Assembly (NCBI RefSeq): GCF_023935105.1
Contig: NZ_CP096040.1
Span: 3,038,001 to 3,102,000 of the forward strand
DNA length: 64,000 bases
Source: Caulobacter segnis
GTDB taxonomy: Bacteria > Pseudomonadota > Alphaproteobacteria > Caulobacterales > Caulobacteraceae
Reading direction: 5' to 3'
The position numbers and the translations under genes were made by a program. The notes beneath the pieces were generated by a model. It was given only the letters and a program-made list of their open reading frames with translations. It had not been told where the DNA came from and did no database searches. This document shows, in pieces, positions 1 to 8,731 of this stretch; positions within the stretch are counted from its first letter, which is position 1; each line of letters begins with the position of its first letter.

Positions 1-93
1 ATCCAGGCGCGTGGCCAGTTCACTCGCGGGCACCGTGACGCCAAAAACGCGGCTGAGGCCTTCGCCCGACTTTTCAACGATCTGCATCGACAT
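1..93 (-). CDS. tig: Trigger factor, N-terminal fragment (runs off the window)
   Basis: Only the first 31 codons are inside the window; the gene continues beyond base 1. The translation begins [20 protein letters not shown], the typical start of the ribosome-binding domain of trigger factor, the ribosome-associated folding chaperone and peptidyl-prolyl isomerase. Two in-frame ATGs are possible, at 93 and at 87. The second gives [10 protein letters not shown], the usual family start, so 87 is also plausible. The gene diverges from the tRNA-Leu gene, and the roughly 200 bases between them must hold both promoters. Identification rests on a short but characteristic stretch. Confidence 0.8.
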   Translation of the reverse strand, partial: MSMQIVEKSGEGLSRVFGVTVPASELATRLD

Positions 94-289
94 TCTTATT
101 TCTCGGGTCCGGGTCGCCGCGCGCCCGAGCTCCGCCCTGGGGTCCAAAAGATCGACGCCGCCCGCGAAAGCCGGGGGCGGCGAAAGAGCGCCCTTATGTC
201 ACGACGTGCACGAGCATCCAAGAGCGGCGGCGAGAAAACTCATCAGGCGTCTGGATAATCGCGGCGGGTCGCGCTAGATCGACTGCCGC

Positions 290-372
290 GCGGTTATGGC
301 GGAATTGGTAGACGCAGCGGTTTTAGGTACCGCCGGGAGACCGTGGGGGTTCGAGTCCCTCTAGCCGCACCA
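290..372 (+). tRNA. tRNA-Leu (anticodon UAG)
   Basis: The acceptor stem GCGGTTA (290-296) pairs with TAGCCGC (362-368), with one G-T wobble, followed by discriminator A and an encoded CCA (370-372). The anticodon arm GCGGT-TTTAGGT-ACCGC presents TAG, reading CUN leucine codons. The T arm contains GGTTCGAGTCC. The long variable arm and 83-nt length fit a class II tRNA such as tRNA-Leu. No intron is visible. Confidence 0.97.
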
Positions 373-374
373 CA

Positions 375-839
375 TCATCGACCATTGGCGACCGGAGCTT
401 CGGAAGCGATCCTGGCCCGCCAGTCGCGCGCCATGACCATGAAGGTCAACGAAGTCGACCAGCCGATCAGGATCAGCCCCACCAGCGGCTCCAAGCTCGC
501 CAAGAGGCGCAGACCGCCAACCGGGTAGAGGTCGCCCACGCTTTGGGTGGTGTAGGTTTCCAGCGCGAACGAATAATACTGGAAGACGTCCGTCGGGGCC
601 CGGCCGACGAACCGTCCGAAGTGCAGAACTTCAGCGCCCAGCCAGAAGCCGATGGCGAAAAGACCGGCCTCCAGCGCGTGAGCCGCCAGCACGCCGAAGA
701 TCACCGCCAACACCCGAAGCCTAGAAACCCCGGGGCGATCGATCAGCGACGTCGATATCACCCGCAGCGCTTCGTAGTGAATCAGCACCGCGAAACAGCT
801 GACCACCAGCGCCAAGCACAGCCCTTCGGTGATGTTCAT
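375..839 (-). CDS. Small ion-channel-like membrane protein
   Basis: A 154-residue protein with hydrophobic segments at about 5-25, 43-65 and 110-132. Between the last two lies TTQSVGDLYP (about 96-105), which resembles a cation-channel pore loop and selectivity filter (Ion_trans_2, two-helix channels). The filter reads SVGD, not the TVGYG of strict potassium channels, and is closer to the TVGDG of NaK-type channels. Ion selectivity therefore cannot be stated. It is probably an inner-membrane protein. Its stop lies 2 bases from the tRNA-Leu on the opposite strand, so the two converge. It is on the same strand as the NAD(P)HX repair gene, 66 bases downstream of it. Confidence 0.6.
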   Translation of the reverse strand: MNITEGLCLALVVSCFAVLIHYEALRVISTSLIDRPGVSRLRVLAVIFGVLAAHALEAGLFAIGFWLGAEVLHFGRFVGRAPTDVFQYYSFALETYTTQSVGDLYPVGGLRLLASLEPLVGLILIGWSTSLTFMVMARDWRARIASEAPVANGR

Positions 840-905
840 CGGCGACCTCTCGTCCTCGCGTGGCGAGGTTTCGGCGAAAATCGCGGCCGAAGCGAGACGG
901 GCAAG

Positions 906-2357
906 TCAACGGCGGCGGTAGAGCTCGGCCAGAGCGGCCGGAGCCAGTCCCGGCAGATCCTCGGCGATCAATCCAGGGCCGTGACGGGCGCCGCACTCAG
1001 CATGGATCCAAGCGCCCGCGCAGGCCGCCTCGAAGCTCTCCATGCCCTGGGCGATCAGGCCCCCGATGAATCCGGCCAGCACGTCGCCCGATCCAGCGGT
1101 GGCCAGCCAGGGCGTCCCGTTCAGCGAGACGGCCGCCCGGCCATCCGGCGCGGCGACTACGGTGTCGGCGCCCTTGAGCAGCACCACGGCTCCGGCTTGG
1201 CTCGCCGCCTCCCGCGCCGCCGCGATCCGCTCGGGAGAGCCGGCCAACAGGCCCGGAAAGATCCGCTCGAATTCACCGGGATGCGGCGTCAGCACATCGT
1301 CGCGATCAAGGCAGGCGAACAGTTCCTCGGGATCGCGCCGGAAGCTGGTCAGGGCGTCGGCGTCGACCACGAGCGCCGCGCCGGTGCGGGCCAGGGCCGC
1401 CAGATTGCGGGCCGTGACCTCCCCTACCCCGGCCGCCGGACCGATGATCACCGCATCGGCCTGCTCGCCCGCGCTCTCCAGGTCGGCGTCCGTCTCGAAC
1501 GGCGCCAGCATCACCGCTTCGAGATGGGCCGCGTTCACCGCCAGGGCGCTGGGCGGCGACAGCAGGGTCACCGCGCCGGCGCCGATGCGTAGGCCGCCAC
1601 GCGCCGACAGCCGCGCCGCCCCGGTGTTCCAGGCCTCGCCGCTGACGACCTTCAACCGACCCCGCGTATGCTTGTGGGCGTCCAGCGCCGGCCAGGGAAA
1701 GCGCCGCTCCCAGAGCCTGGGATCGTTCTCGAACAGGTCCACGTCCTGGACGGACCGCAGGCCGATGTCGGCGACGACGATCTCGCCGCAGGCCTTGCGT
1801 CCCTCGACCAGCACATGGGCGCGCTTGCGGCGGTGGAAGGTCACCGTCAGGTCTGCGTGGAAAGCCGCCTCGCCCAAGGGTCGACCAGTATCGCCGTGAA
1901 GGCCCGAAGGCGTATCGACCGCGACGATGGCCAGCGGCTGCTCGCGGCACAGCCGCGCCAGCCGCGCGACCTCGCCCTCGAGCGGACGTGACAGACCCGC
2001 GCCGAACAGCGCGTCTATATAAAGAGCGCCGGCCGCCAGCTCCGTCGACAATGGTCGGGTTTCGCCCTTCCAGCGCGAAGCGGCCCGGCGGGCGGCGTCG
2101 GTGGATGGGGGATAGGCCACCTCGACCACCACCTGCCAGCCGCGCCGGCGCAGATGGCGCGCGGCGACATAGCCGTCACCGCCGTTGTCGCCGGGACCGC
2201 ACCAGATCACCACCGGGCGACGGGCGTAGCGCGCGCGGACGGCCTGGGCCACGGCCTCGCCGGCCCGCTCCATCAGGACCGCCGTCGGTGTTCCCCCCGC
2301 GACGGCGGCGCGGTCGGCCGCGACCATCTCGGCGACGGACAGTATCTCTCGCGGCAC
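906..2357 (-). CDS. nnr: Bifunctional NAD(P)H-hydrate epimerase / ADP-dependent NAD(P)H-hydrate dehydratase
   Basis: A 483-residue two-domain metabolite-repair enzyme. Residues about 1-210 form the YjeF_N epimerase domain, with the nucleotide-binding GPGDNGGDGYVAARHL and the later DTPSGLHGDTG. Residues about 225-480 form the ribokinase-like dehydratase domain, with TPHPGEFERIFPG, LKGADTVVAAPDG and GSGDVLAGFIGGL. Together they epimerise and dehydrate damaged NAD(P)HX back to NAD(P)H. Length and domain order match the fused family. The start is a GTG at 2357. The gene follows the histidine phosphatase gene by 9 bases, so the two are likely co-transcribed; a functional link is not evident. Confidence 0.93.
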   Translation of the reverse strand: MPREILSVAEMVAADRAAVAGGTPTAVLMERAGEAVAQAVRARYARRPVVIWCGPGDNGGDGYVAARHLRRRGWQVVVEVAYPPSTDAARRAASRWKGETRPLSTELAAGALYIDALFGAGLSRPLEGEVARLARLCREQPLAIVAVDTPSGLHGDTGRPLGEAAFHADLTVTFHRRKRAHVLVEGRKACGEIVVADIGLRSVQDVDLFENDPRLWERRFPWPALDAHKHTRGRLKVVSGEAWNTGAARLSARGGLRIGAGAVTLLSPPSALAVNAAHLEAVMLAPFETDADLESAGEQADAVIIGPAAGVGEVTARNLAALARTGAALVVDADALTSFRRDPEELFACLDRDDVLTPHPGEFERIFPGLLAGSPERIAAAREAASQAGAVVLLKGADTVVAAPDGRAAVSLNGTPWLATAGSGDVLAGFIGGLIAQGMESFEAACAGAWIHAECGARHGPGLIAEDLPGLAPAALAELYRRR

Positions 2358-2366
2358 GCCGACTCC

Positions 2367-2936
2367 TTAAAGGACCTGGCTTCGAGCTTCGCGCCCTTTC
2401 TCGATCAGGATCAAGCGGTCGCCGTCGATGTCGAAAACGGTGCGCGAACAATGGTCAGGTCGAAAGGCCATCACCTCGGCGCCGCCCGTCGCCGCCGAGA
2501 CCGCCGCGTTCAGCGCCACGAAATGGCTGAACACGGCCGCGCCCCCATGCGCGCGCACGGCTTGGGCCACACTCTTCGTCCACGCGACATAGTTCAGGTC
2601 GCCGACGATCTCGTCCCAGCGCCCTTCGAACGCCCGACGCAGCCAGGCCGGCCGCTCCTCATGGCTGAGCGCCGCCGGGGTGGGAATCTCGCCGACGCGC
2701 GGATCGACGATGATCTCGACGCCCAGGGCGGCGGCCAGCGGCGCCGCCGTCTCGCGGCAGCGACGCAAGGGCGAGGACACGACGCGCGTCGGTCGCTGCG
2801 CCTCGGGCAGCGCCAGGATTTCCTTGGCGACGGCCACCGCCTGCGCCAGGCCCGCCTCGTCCAGGCCGGGATCCCCGTCGGCGTCGCCCCAGGTCGAGGC
2901 CGGACGGCCGTGACGGATGACGTGCACGCGGATCAT
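2367..2936 (-). CDS. Histidine phosphatase family protein
   Basis: A 189-residue member of the phosphoglycerate-mutase-like histidine phosphatase superfamily. The catalytic RHG is at residues 8-10 (VHVIRHGRP). A phosphate-binding Arg sits in SSPLRRCRET, the acidic residue in VGEIPTP, and the second catalytic His in FSHFVALNA. These enzymes form a phospho-His intermediate, but their substrates vary (sugar phosphates, nucleotides, phosphoproteins) and cannot be assigned here. It is the first clear gene of a minus-strand pair with the NAD(P)HX repair gene, 9 bases downstream. Its ATG overlaps the TGA of a doubtful upstream reading frame (2933-3172). Confidence 0.85.
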   Translation of the reverse strand: MIRVHVIRHGRPASTWGDADGDPGLDEAGLAQAVAVAKEILALPEAQRPTRVVSSPLRRCRETAAPLAAALGVEIIVDPRVGEIPTPAALSHEERPAWLRRAFEGRWDEIVGDLNYVAWTKSVAQAVRAHGGAAVFSHFVALNAAVSAATGGAEVMAFRPDHCSRTVFDIDGDRLILIEKGREARSQVL

Positions 2937-3752
<816 letters not shown>

Positions 3753-3800
3753 GCGTCTGGACCGTCAATACTTACGAGAGTTCTACAAAGGGGATACGGA

Positions 3801-5210
3801 ATGACCACCGCCAAGGATATCCTGAACCTGATCAAGGAAAAGGACGTCAAGTACGTCGACGTCCGCTTCACCGACCTGCGCGGCAAGATGCAGCACGTCA
3901 CGTTCGACATCGATCTGGTCGACGACGACTTCCTGAACGACGGCACGATGTTCGACGGCTCGTCGATCGCCGGCTGGAAGGCCATCAACGAGTCGGACAT
4001 GAAGCTGCGTCCGGACCTGGACAGCGCCATCATCGACCCGTTCTACCAGCAGACCACGCTGGCCTTGTTCTGCGACGTCGTGAACCCCGACAGCGGCACC
4101 CCCTACAACCGCGACCCGCGCTCGATCGCCAAGGCCGCGCTGAACTACGTGAAGTCGGCGGGCGTGGGCGACACCGTCTACTTCGGCCCGGAAGCCGAGT
4201 TCTTCATCTTCGACGATGTGCGCTGGTCGACCTCGCCGAACAACACCGGCTACTCGTACGACTCCACCGAACTGCCGGTGAACTCGGCCAAGGAATATCC
4301 GGAAGGTAACATGGGTCACCGTCCGGGCCCCAAGGGCGGCTACTTCCCGGTGAACCCGGTCGACAGCTGCCAGGACCTGCGCGGCGAAATGCTGGCCGTC
4401 ATGGGCGAGCTGGGCATGAAGCCGGAAAAGCACCACCACGAAGTGGCCCCGGCCCAGCACGAACTCGGCTTGAAGTTCGACACCATGGTCACCATGGCCG
4501 ACCGGATGCAGCTCTATAAGTACGTCATCCACAACGTCGCGGCCGCCTACGGCAAGACGGCCACCTTCATGGCCAAGCCGATGTTCGCCGACAACGGCTC
4601 GGGCATGCACGTGCACCAGTCGATCTGGCAGGACGGCAAGCCGCTGTTCGCCGGCGACAAGTACGCTGGCCTGTCGCAGGAATGCCTGTGGTACATCGGC
4701 GGCATCATCAAGCACGCCAAGGCCATCAACGCGTTCTCGAACTCGACGACGAACTCGTACAAGCGCCTGGTGCCCGGCTACGAAGCCCCGGTGAAGCTGG
4801 CCTACAGCTCGCGTAACCGCTCGGCCTCGATCCGCATCCCGCACGTCGACTCGCCGAAGGCCAAGCGCCTGGAAGCTCGCTTCCCCGATCCGATGGGCAA
4901 TCCGTACCTGACCTTCGTCGCCCTGCTGATGGCCGGCCTGGACGGCATCATCAACAAGATCGACCCGGGCGCGCCGGCCGACAAGAACCTGTACGACCTG
5001 CCGCCCCGCGAGCAGAAGAAGATCCCGGAAGTCTGCGGCTCGCTGCGCGAAGCCCTGGAAAGCCTGGACAAGGACCGCGCCTTCCTGAAGGCCGGCGGCG
5101 TCATGGACGACGATTTCATCGACAGCTACATTGAGCTGAAGATGGAAGAAGTGATGCGCCTGCAACTGCACCCGCACCCTGTCGAGTTCGACATGTACTA
5201 CAAGTGCTGA
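3801..5210 (+). CDS. glnA: Glutamine synthetase, type I
   Basis: A 469-residue GSI-type glutamine synthetase, which forms dodecamers and condenses glutamate, ammonia and ATP to glutamine. Seen in order are the N-terminal beta-grasp region with FDGSSIAGW, the catalytic-domain [28 protein letters not shown], the ATP-binding [16 protein letters not shown], and [10 protein letters not shown]. The adenylylation site NLYDLPP has its Tyr at residue 398 (codon 4992-4994), so activity is expected to be controlled by GlnE and PII. The ribosome site is AAGGGG upstream of the ATG. It is co-directional with glnB and closed by a strong intrinsic terminator at 5235-5264. Confidence 0.98.
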   Translation: MTTAKDILNLIKEKDVKYVDVRFTDLRGKMQHVTFDIDLVDDDFLNDGTMFDGSSIAGWKAINESDMKLRPDLDSAIIDPFYQQTTLALFCDVVNPDSGTPYNRDPRSIAKAALNYVKSAGVGDTVYFGPEAEFFIFDDVRWSTSPNNTGYSYDSTELPVNSAKEYPEGNMGHRPGPKGGYFPVNPVDSCQDLRGEMLAVMGELGMKPEKHHHEVAPAQHELGLKFDTMVTMADRMQLYKYVIHNVAAAYGKTATFMAKPMFADNGSGMHVHQSIWQDGKPLFAGDKYAGLSQECLWYIGGIIKHAKAINAFSNSTTNSYKRLVPGYEAPVKLAYSSRNRSASIRIPHVDSPKAKRLEARFPDPMGNPYLTFVALLMAGLDGIINKIDPGAPADKNLYDLPPREQKKIPEVCGSLREALESLDKDRAFLKAGGVMDDDFIDSYIELKMEEVMRLQLHPHPVEFDMYYKC

Positions 5211-5234
5211 TCGCGTAAGCGTTAGGACGAACGA

Positions 5235-5264
5235 AGGGCCGGAGAGCGATCTCCGGCCCTTTTT
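5235..5264 (+). terminator. Intrinsic terminator of glnBA
   Basis: A perfect 10-bp stem AGGGCCGGAG / CTCCGGCCCT with loop AGCGAT (5235-5260) is followed by TTTTC. It lies 24 bases after the glnA stop and faces the correct way. Confidence 0.93.
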
Positions 5265-5512
5265 CGTTGCGCCGCACAACAACAGCAGGCGCAAAGCTTG
5301 GGAATGACTTATTACTTATGGGCAGCGACTGAACAAAAATGTCGCAACTTCGCAACATAACCGCCGCAATCGCTCTTTTCGGGCTGAAATCGCATGGCGG
5401 GAGATATCCGGCGAGCCGAGACTTGGCCTATCGCAGCGCAAACGGAATCGCCCGCGAAACGCCCCATCCAGAGACGGCGGCGCGGGGCCAGATCACAACA
5501 GGATCTCTCTCC
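5265..5512. promoter_or_regulatory. Upstream region of the TonB-dependent receptor gene
   Basis: About 250 non-coding bases between the glnA terminator and the receptor start. A locally AT-richer patch (5305-5365) contains two tandem CGCAAC units (about 5344-5355), and a promoter is likely near there. No operator of a known regulator was recognised. The receptor frame stays open back to 5339, but that extension lacks signal-peptide character. Confidence 0.35.
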
Positions 5513-7693
5513 ATGCCCAAGATCAACCGCTCCCTTCGTCACGCCTTGACCGTGTCTTGCGGCGCCGCCGCCCTCGCCTCGGCCCTGGCCGCAGCGCCGG
5601 CCGCCTTCGCCCAGGACACCAAGGTCGGCGAGGTGATCATCACCGCCCAGAAGCGCAGTGAAAATCTGCAGGACGTGCCCGTATCGGTGGCGGCCATCGG
5701 CGGCGAGAAGCTGCAGGCGACCTTCGCCGCCGGCGACGACATCCTGGCCCTGTCGGCCAAGGCGCCGGGCCTTTACGCCGAGTCCTCGAACGGCCGCGCC
5801 GCCCCGCGCTTCTACATCCGCGGCCTGGGCAACGCCGACTTCGACCTGGCCGCCTCGCAGCCGGTGTCGATCATCCAGGACGAAGTCGTCCTCGAGAACG
5901 TCGTGCTGAAGAGCTCGCCGATCTACGACCTCGACCACGTCGAAGTCCTGCGCGGCCCGCAAGGCACCCTGTTCGGCCGCAACACCACGGCCGGCATCGT
6001 CAAGTTCGACACGGTCAAGCCGAGCGAGGAGCTCAAGGGCCGTCTCGCGGCGTCGTACGGTTCGTTCGGCACCTTCACCTTCGACGGCGGCGTCGGCGGC
6101 GCCCTGGTCCCGGGCAAGGTCGCGGCGCGCGCCTCGGTGCTGTACCAGCACCGCAACGACTGGATCGACAATACCTACACCAAGGAAAACAACGCGCTGG
6201 GCGGATTCAATGAAAAGGCCGCCCGCCTGCAGCTGCTATTCACTCCGACCGAGAAGCTGTCGGCCCTGTTCAACGTCCACGGCCGCGACCTGGACGGCAC
6301 GGCCGCGGTGTTCCGCGCCAACGTGCTGACCAAGGGCTCCAACAAGCTCAACAGCAACTACGACCGCGACAAGGTCGCCTACGACAACACCGCCAACAAC
6401 CCGCAGAAGTACAAGGGCTACGGCGCGTCGGCCAACATCGAGTACGACTTCGACGGCGCCAAGCTGACCTCGATCACCGCCTACGAGAACACCCACGGCT
6501 ACAGCCTGGGCGACATCGATGGCGGCAACCCGACCGGTCCCGGCTTCATCCCGTTCCAGTCCAACACCCAGGACGGCATCAAGAACCTGTTCCAGTGGAC
6601 GCAGGAAGTGCGCCTGGCCAGCGACACCGACGGCCCGCTGAGCTGGCAGGTCGGCGGCTTCTACTTCGACACCAAGTACGACATCCGCACCGACCCGTTC
6701 TTCATGCCCGCCACCACCCTGCGCCAGAAGAACAAGGCCTGGGCGGTGTTCGGCCAGGCCTCCTACGCGGTCAACGATCAGCTGACCCTGACCGGCGGCC
6801 TGCGCTACACCGACGACGACAAGGACATGAACGTCGTCTCGGGCCCGAACCCGGCTCCGTCGGTCTCGGTGTCGGACTCGCAGGTCAGCTGGGACCTGTC
6901 GGCCTTCTACAAGATCGACGAGGACGTCAGCGTCTACGCCAAGGTCGCCTCGGGCTTCCGCGGCCCGTCGATCCAGGGCCGCGACATCGCCTTCGGCTCG
7001 CCGGCCTCGTCGGCGAAGTCGGAAACGATCATGTCCTATGAGCTGGGTCTGAAGAGCGAACTGATGGACCGCCGCGTCCGTCTGAACGGCGCGGTCTTCG
7101 CCTACACCATCGACGACCCGCAGTTCAGCGCCGTCGGCGGCGGCAGCAACTCCAACCGCCTGATCAACGCCAAGAAGGGCGAGGCCTACGGCCTGGAACT
7201 GGACAGCGAGTTCGTGATCACCCCGAACTTCGTCGTCACGGCCGGCTACAGCTACGCCCACACCAAGATCAAGGATAGCACGCTGGCCGTCGCGACCTGC
7301 GCCGCCTGCACCGTCACCGATCCGCTGAACGCCGCCGGCCAGGCCTTGGTGAACGGCAATCCGTTCCCGAACGCCCCGAAGTACACCTTCGACTTCACCG
7401 CCCGCTATGCCTACCCGGTGGCCTCGGGCGAGCTGTTCGCCTTCACCGACTGGAAGGTCCAGGGCTACACGAACATCTTCCTGTACCAATCGAAGGAGTT
7501 CTACACGAAGGGCGACTTCGAGGGCGGCCTGAAGCTGGGCTACGCCAACAAGGAAGGCGGCTGGGAAGTCGCGGCCTTTGCTCGCAACATCACCAACGAG
7601 AGCAACATCAAGGGCGCAATCGACTTCAACAACCTGACCGCGTTCGTCAACGAACCGCGTGTCATCGGCGTCTCGGTGGACGCGCGCTTCTAG
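5513..7693 (+). CDS. TonB-dependent outer-membrane receptor
   Basis: A 726-residue protein from the ATG at 5513, chosen because it begins a clean signal peptide ending in AAPAAFAQ. The mature start has the TonB-box-like EVIITAQKRSENLQDVPVSV. A plug domain follows to about residue 160 (FYIRGLGNADFD, EVLRGPQGTLFGRNTTAGIV), then a beta-barrel of alternating aromatic strands ending in ...VSVDARF with a C-terminal Phe, as BAM substrates have. It imports an unidentified ligand across the outer membrane using TonB/ExbBD energy. No substrate-specific neighbour is present. Caulobacter-type bacteria carry many such receptors, so the ligand cannot be assigned. A terminator follows directly. Confidence 0.95.
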   Translation: MPKINRSLRHALTVSCGAAALASALAAAPAAFAQDTKVGEVIITAQKRSENLQDVPVSVAAIGGEKLQATFAAGDDILALSAKAPGLYAESSNGRAAPRFYIRGLGNADFDLAASQPVSIIQDEVVLENVVLKSSPIYDLDHVEVLRGPQGTLFGRNTTAGIVKFDTVKPSEELKGRLAASYGSFGTFTFDGGVGGALVPGKVAARASVLYQHRNDWIDNTYTKENNALGGFNEKAARLQLLFTPTEKLSALFNVHGRDLDGTAAVFRANVLTKGSNKLNSNYDRDKVAYDNTANNPQKYKGYGASANIEYDFDGAKLTSITAYENTHGYSLGDIDGGNPTGPGFIPFQSNTQDGIKNLFQWTQEVRLASDTDGPLSWQVGGFYFDTKYDIRTDPFFMPATTLRQKNKAWAVFGQASYAVNDQLTLTGGLRYTDDDKDMNVVSGPNPAPSVSVSDSQVSWDLSAFYKIDEDVSVYAKVASGFRGPSIQGRDIAFGSPASSAKSETIMSYELGLKSELMDRRVRLNGAVFAYTIDDPQFSAVGGGSNSNRLINAKKGEAYGLELDSEFVITPNFVVTAGYSYAHTKIKDSTLAVATCAACTVTDPLNAAGQALVNGNPFPNAPKYTFDFTARYAYPVASGELFAFTDWKVQGYTNIFLYQSKEFYTKGDFEGGLKLGYANKEGGWEVAAFARNITNESNIKGAIDFNNLTAFVNEPRVIGVSVDARF

Positions 7694-7714
7694 GACCTTC
7701 GGGTTTTGCAGACA

Positions 7715-7748
7715 GGAAGGCCGCGGAGCGATCCGCGGCCTTTTCTGT
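7715..7748 (+). terminator. Intrinsic terminator after the TonB-dependent receptor
   Basis: An 11-bp stem AAGGCCGCGGA / TCCGCGGCCTT with a GCGA tetraloop (7715-7740) runs into TTTTCTGTTT. It sits 22 bases after the receptor stop. The convergent ABM-domain gene ends at 7755, just beyond it. Confidence 0.93.
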
Positions 7749-7754
7749 TTGGGC

Positions 7755-8144
7755 TTAGGGCTTAGCCAGCCCGTGGCCGGTAACCGGGATGGTGTCGAAG
7801 TGCTGGGGGAAGCCGGCGATGATCGGCCGAGCCTTGGCGATGGCGGCCTGCACCGCCGGCAGCTTCAGAGACGCGGCGTGGGCGTCCTTGTCCGTCCAGA
7901 CCTCGGTGATCCACAGCGCGTCGGCGTTGGCCGGGTCCTTGGCGATCACGTAGCTGAGGCAGCCGGGCATGTCGCCGGTGCTCTCGCCCAGGATGGCCAG
8001 CAGGTCGTCCCGCTTGCCGGGCGCGGCCAGCATCTGTCCGATCAGTCCGTACATGGGCGTCTTCTCCTGAGCTTGGGCGGCGAACGACAGCGCGGCAACC
8101 GCGAGGCCGCCGGTCAGCACGCCGCGTCGAACGATTTCGGTCAT
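7755..8144 (-). CDS. Exported antibiotic-biosynthesis-monooxygenase (ABM) domain protein
   Basis: A 129-residue protein. The start at 8144 has a good GGGAGA ribosome site and opens a signal peptide (MTEIVRRGVLTGGLAVAALS, then FAAQA). The RR before the hydrophobic stretch is Tat-like. The mature part is a single ABM / dimeric alpha-beta barrel domain with YGLIGQMLAAPGKRDDLLAI and ALWITEVWTDKDAHAASL, as in YgiN-like quinol monooxygenases and putative quinone-modifying proteins. The domain is often cofactor-free, and no substrate can be read off. The export signal on an ABM protein suggests a periplasmic role. It is convergent with the TonB receptor. Confidence 0.82.
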   Translation of the reverse strand: MTEIVRRGVLTGGLAVAALSFAAQAQEKTPMYGLIGQMLAAPGKRDDLLAILGESTGDMPGCLSYVIAKDPANADALWITEVWTDKDAHAASLKLPAVQAAIAKARPIIAGFPQHFDTIPVTGHGLAKP

Positions 8145-8218
8145 GGCTGTCTCCCCATTGAGCGCCAGTGTCGACCGGGACGGGCCTGATCCTGTCAGCA
8201 TCCGTCCTCGGCTTGGCG

Positions 8219-8569
8219 CTAGGGCTTGCACGCGCCGGTGGAGGCGACGCTGACGCCCGCTCCCGCCGCCTGGCAGGCGTTGCCATAGGTCTTGCCGTCA
8301 CAGCCGCAGACCGGCGCGTAGATCATCGGGCAGACATCCGGCTTTTTGCGGCAAGTCCCCGCCGCGTCGGCGATCGTCTTGCAGTGGCCGGTCTCCATCT
8401 GGCAGGTCAGGCCCGCCTGGCACTGGAAGCCGGCGAAGCCGCCGCACATGCCACCCTCGGCCACCGGCGTCCGGGGCGACTGGGCCGGCGGCGCGCCCGG
8501 CCCAGGCGTCGCCGGCGCCGTGCAGGCGGTCAGCACGATCATGGCGAGACAGGCGAGCAGACGGCGCAT
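8219..8569 (-). CDS. Kazal-type domain lipoprotein
   Basis: A 116-residue protein with a lipoprotein signal (LACLAMIVLTAC, lipidated Cys at 16) and a Pro-rich linker. A Cys-rich segment follows (CGGFAGFQCQAGLTC), then a C-terminal Kazal-like domain with CPMIYAPVCGCDGKTYGNAC and a final GAC. The spacing of the last six Cys is that of Kazal serine-protease inhibitors. In bacteria these are usually annotated only by domain, and a protease target is unproven. Lipidation should place it on an envelope membrane. It lies 74 bases upstream of the ABM gene on the same strand and diverges from the amidohydrolase operon. Confidence 0.8.
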   Translation of the reverse strand: MRRLLACLAMIVLTACTAPATPGPGAPPAQSPRTPVAEGGMCGGFAGFQCQAGLTCQMETGHCKTIADAAGTCRKKPDVCPMIYAPVCGCDGKTYGNACQAAGAGVSVASTGACKP

Positions 8570-8703
8570 GGACGACCTCCGATAGACCAGCCGGTGGATT
8601 GAACGCGCGAACCGCCACCGGGGCGCCGCGCAATGAATTTGCTGGCGAATGCGTCCCGTGGGCGCTGTTCGACTTGATAACGAGGTTCTTTTCGTCTGTC
8701 CTT

Positions 8704-8730
8704 CCCGCCTCTGGGAGAGTCGGGGTTTTT
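8704..8730 (+). promoter_or_regulatory. Terminator-like hairpin touching the amidohydrolase start
   Basis: CCCG-c-CTCT, loop GGG, AGAG-t-CGGG, then GTTTTT, ending one base before the ATG at 8732. The GGGG that would serve as ribosome site lies in the 3' arm. No plus-strand gene upstream needs a terminator, so it could be an attenuator or a ribosome-site-masking hairpin. Confidence 0.5.
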
Positions 8731-8731
8731 C

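Noticed and set aside
3783..5294. Long minus-strand reading frame opposite glnA (503 codons)
   Set aside because: It mirrors glutamine synthetase exactly; long antisense frames are expected in GC-rich genes with GC-biased third positions. The translation is Arg/Val/His-rich and matches no family.
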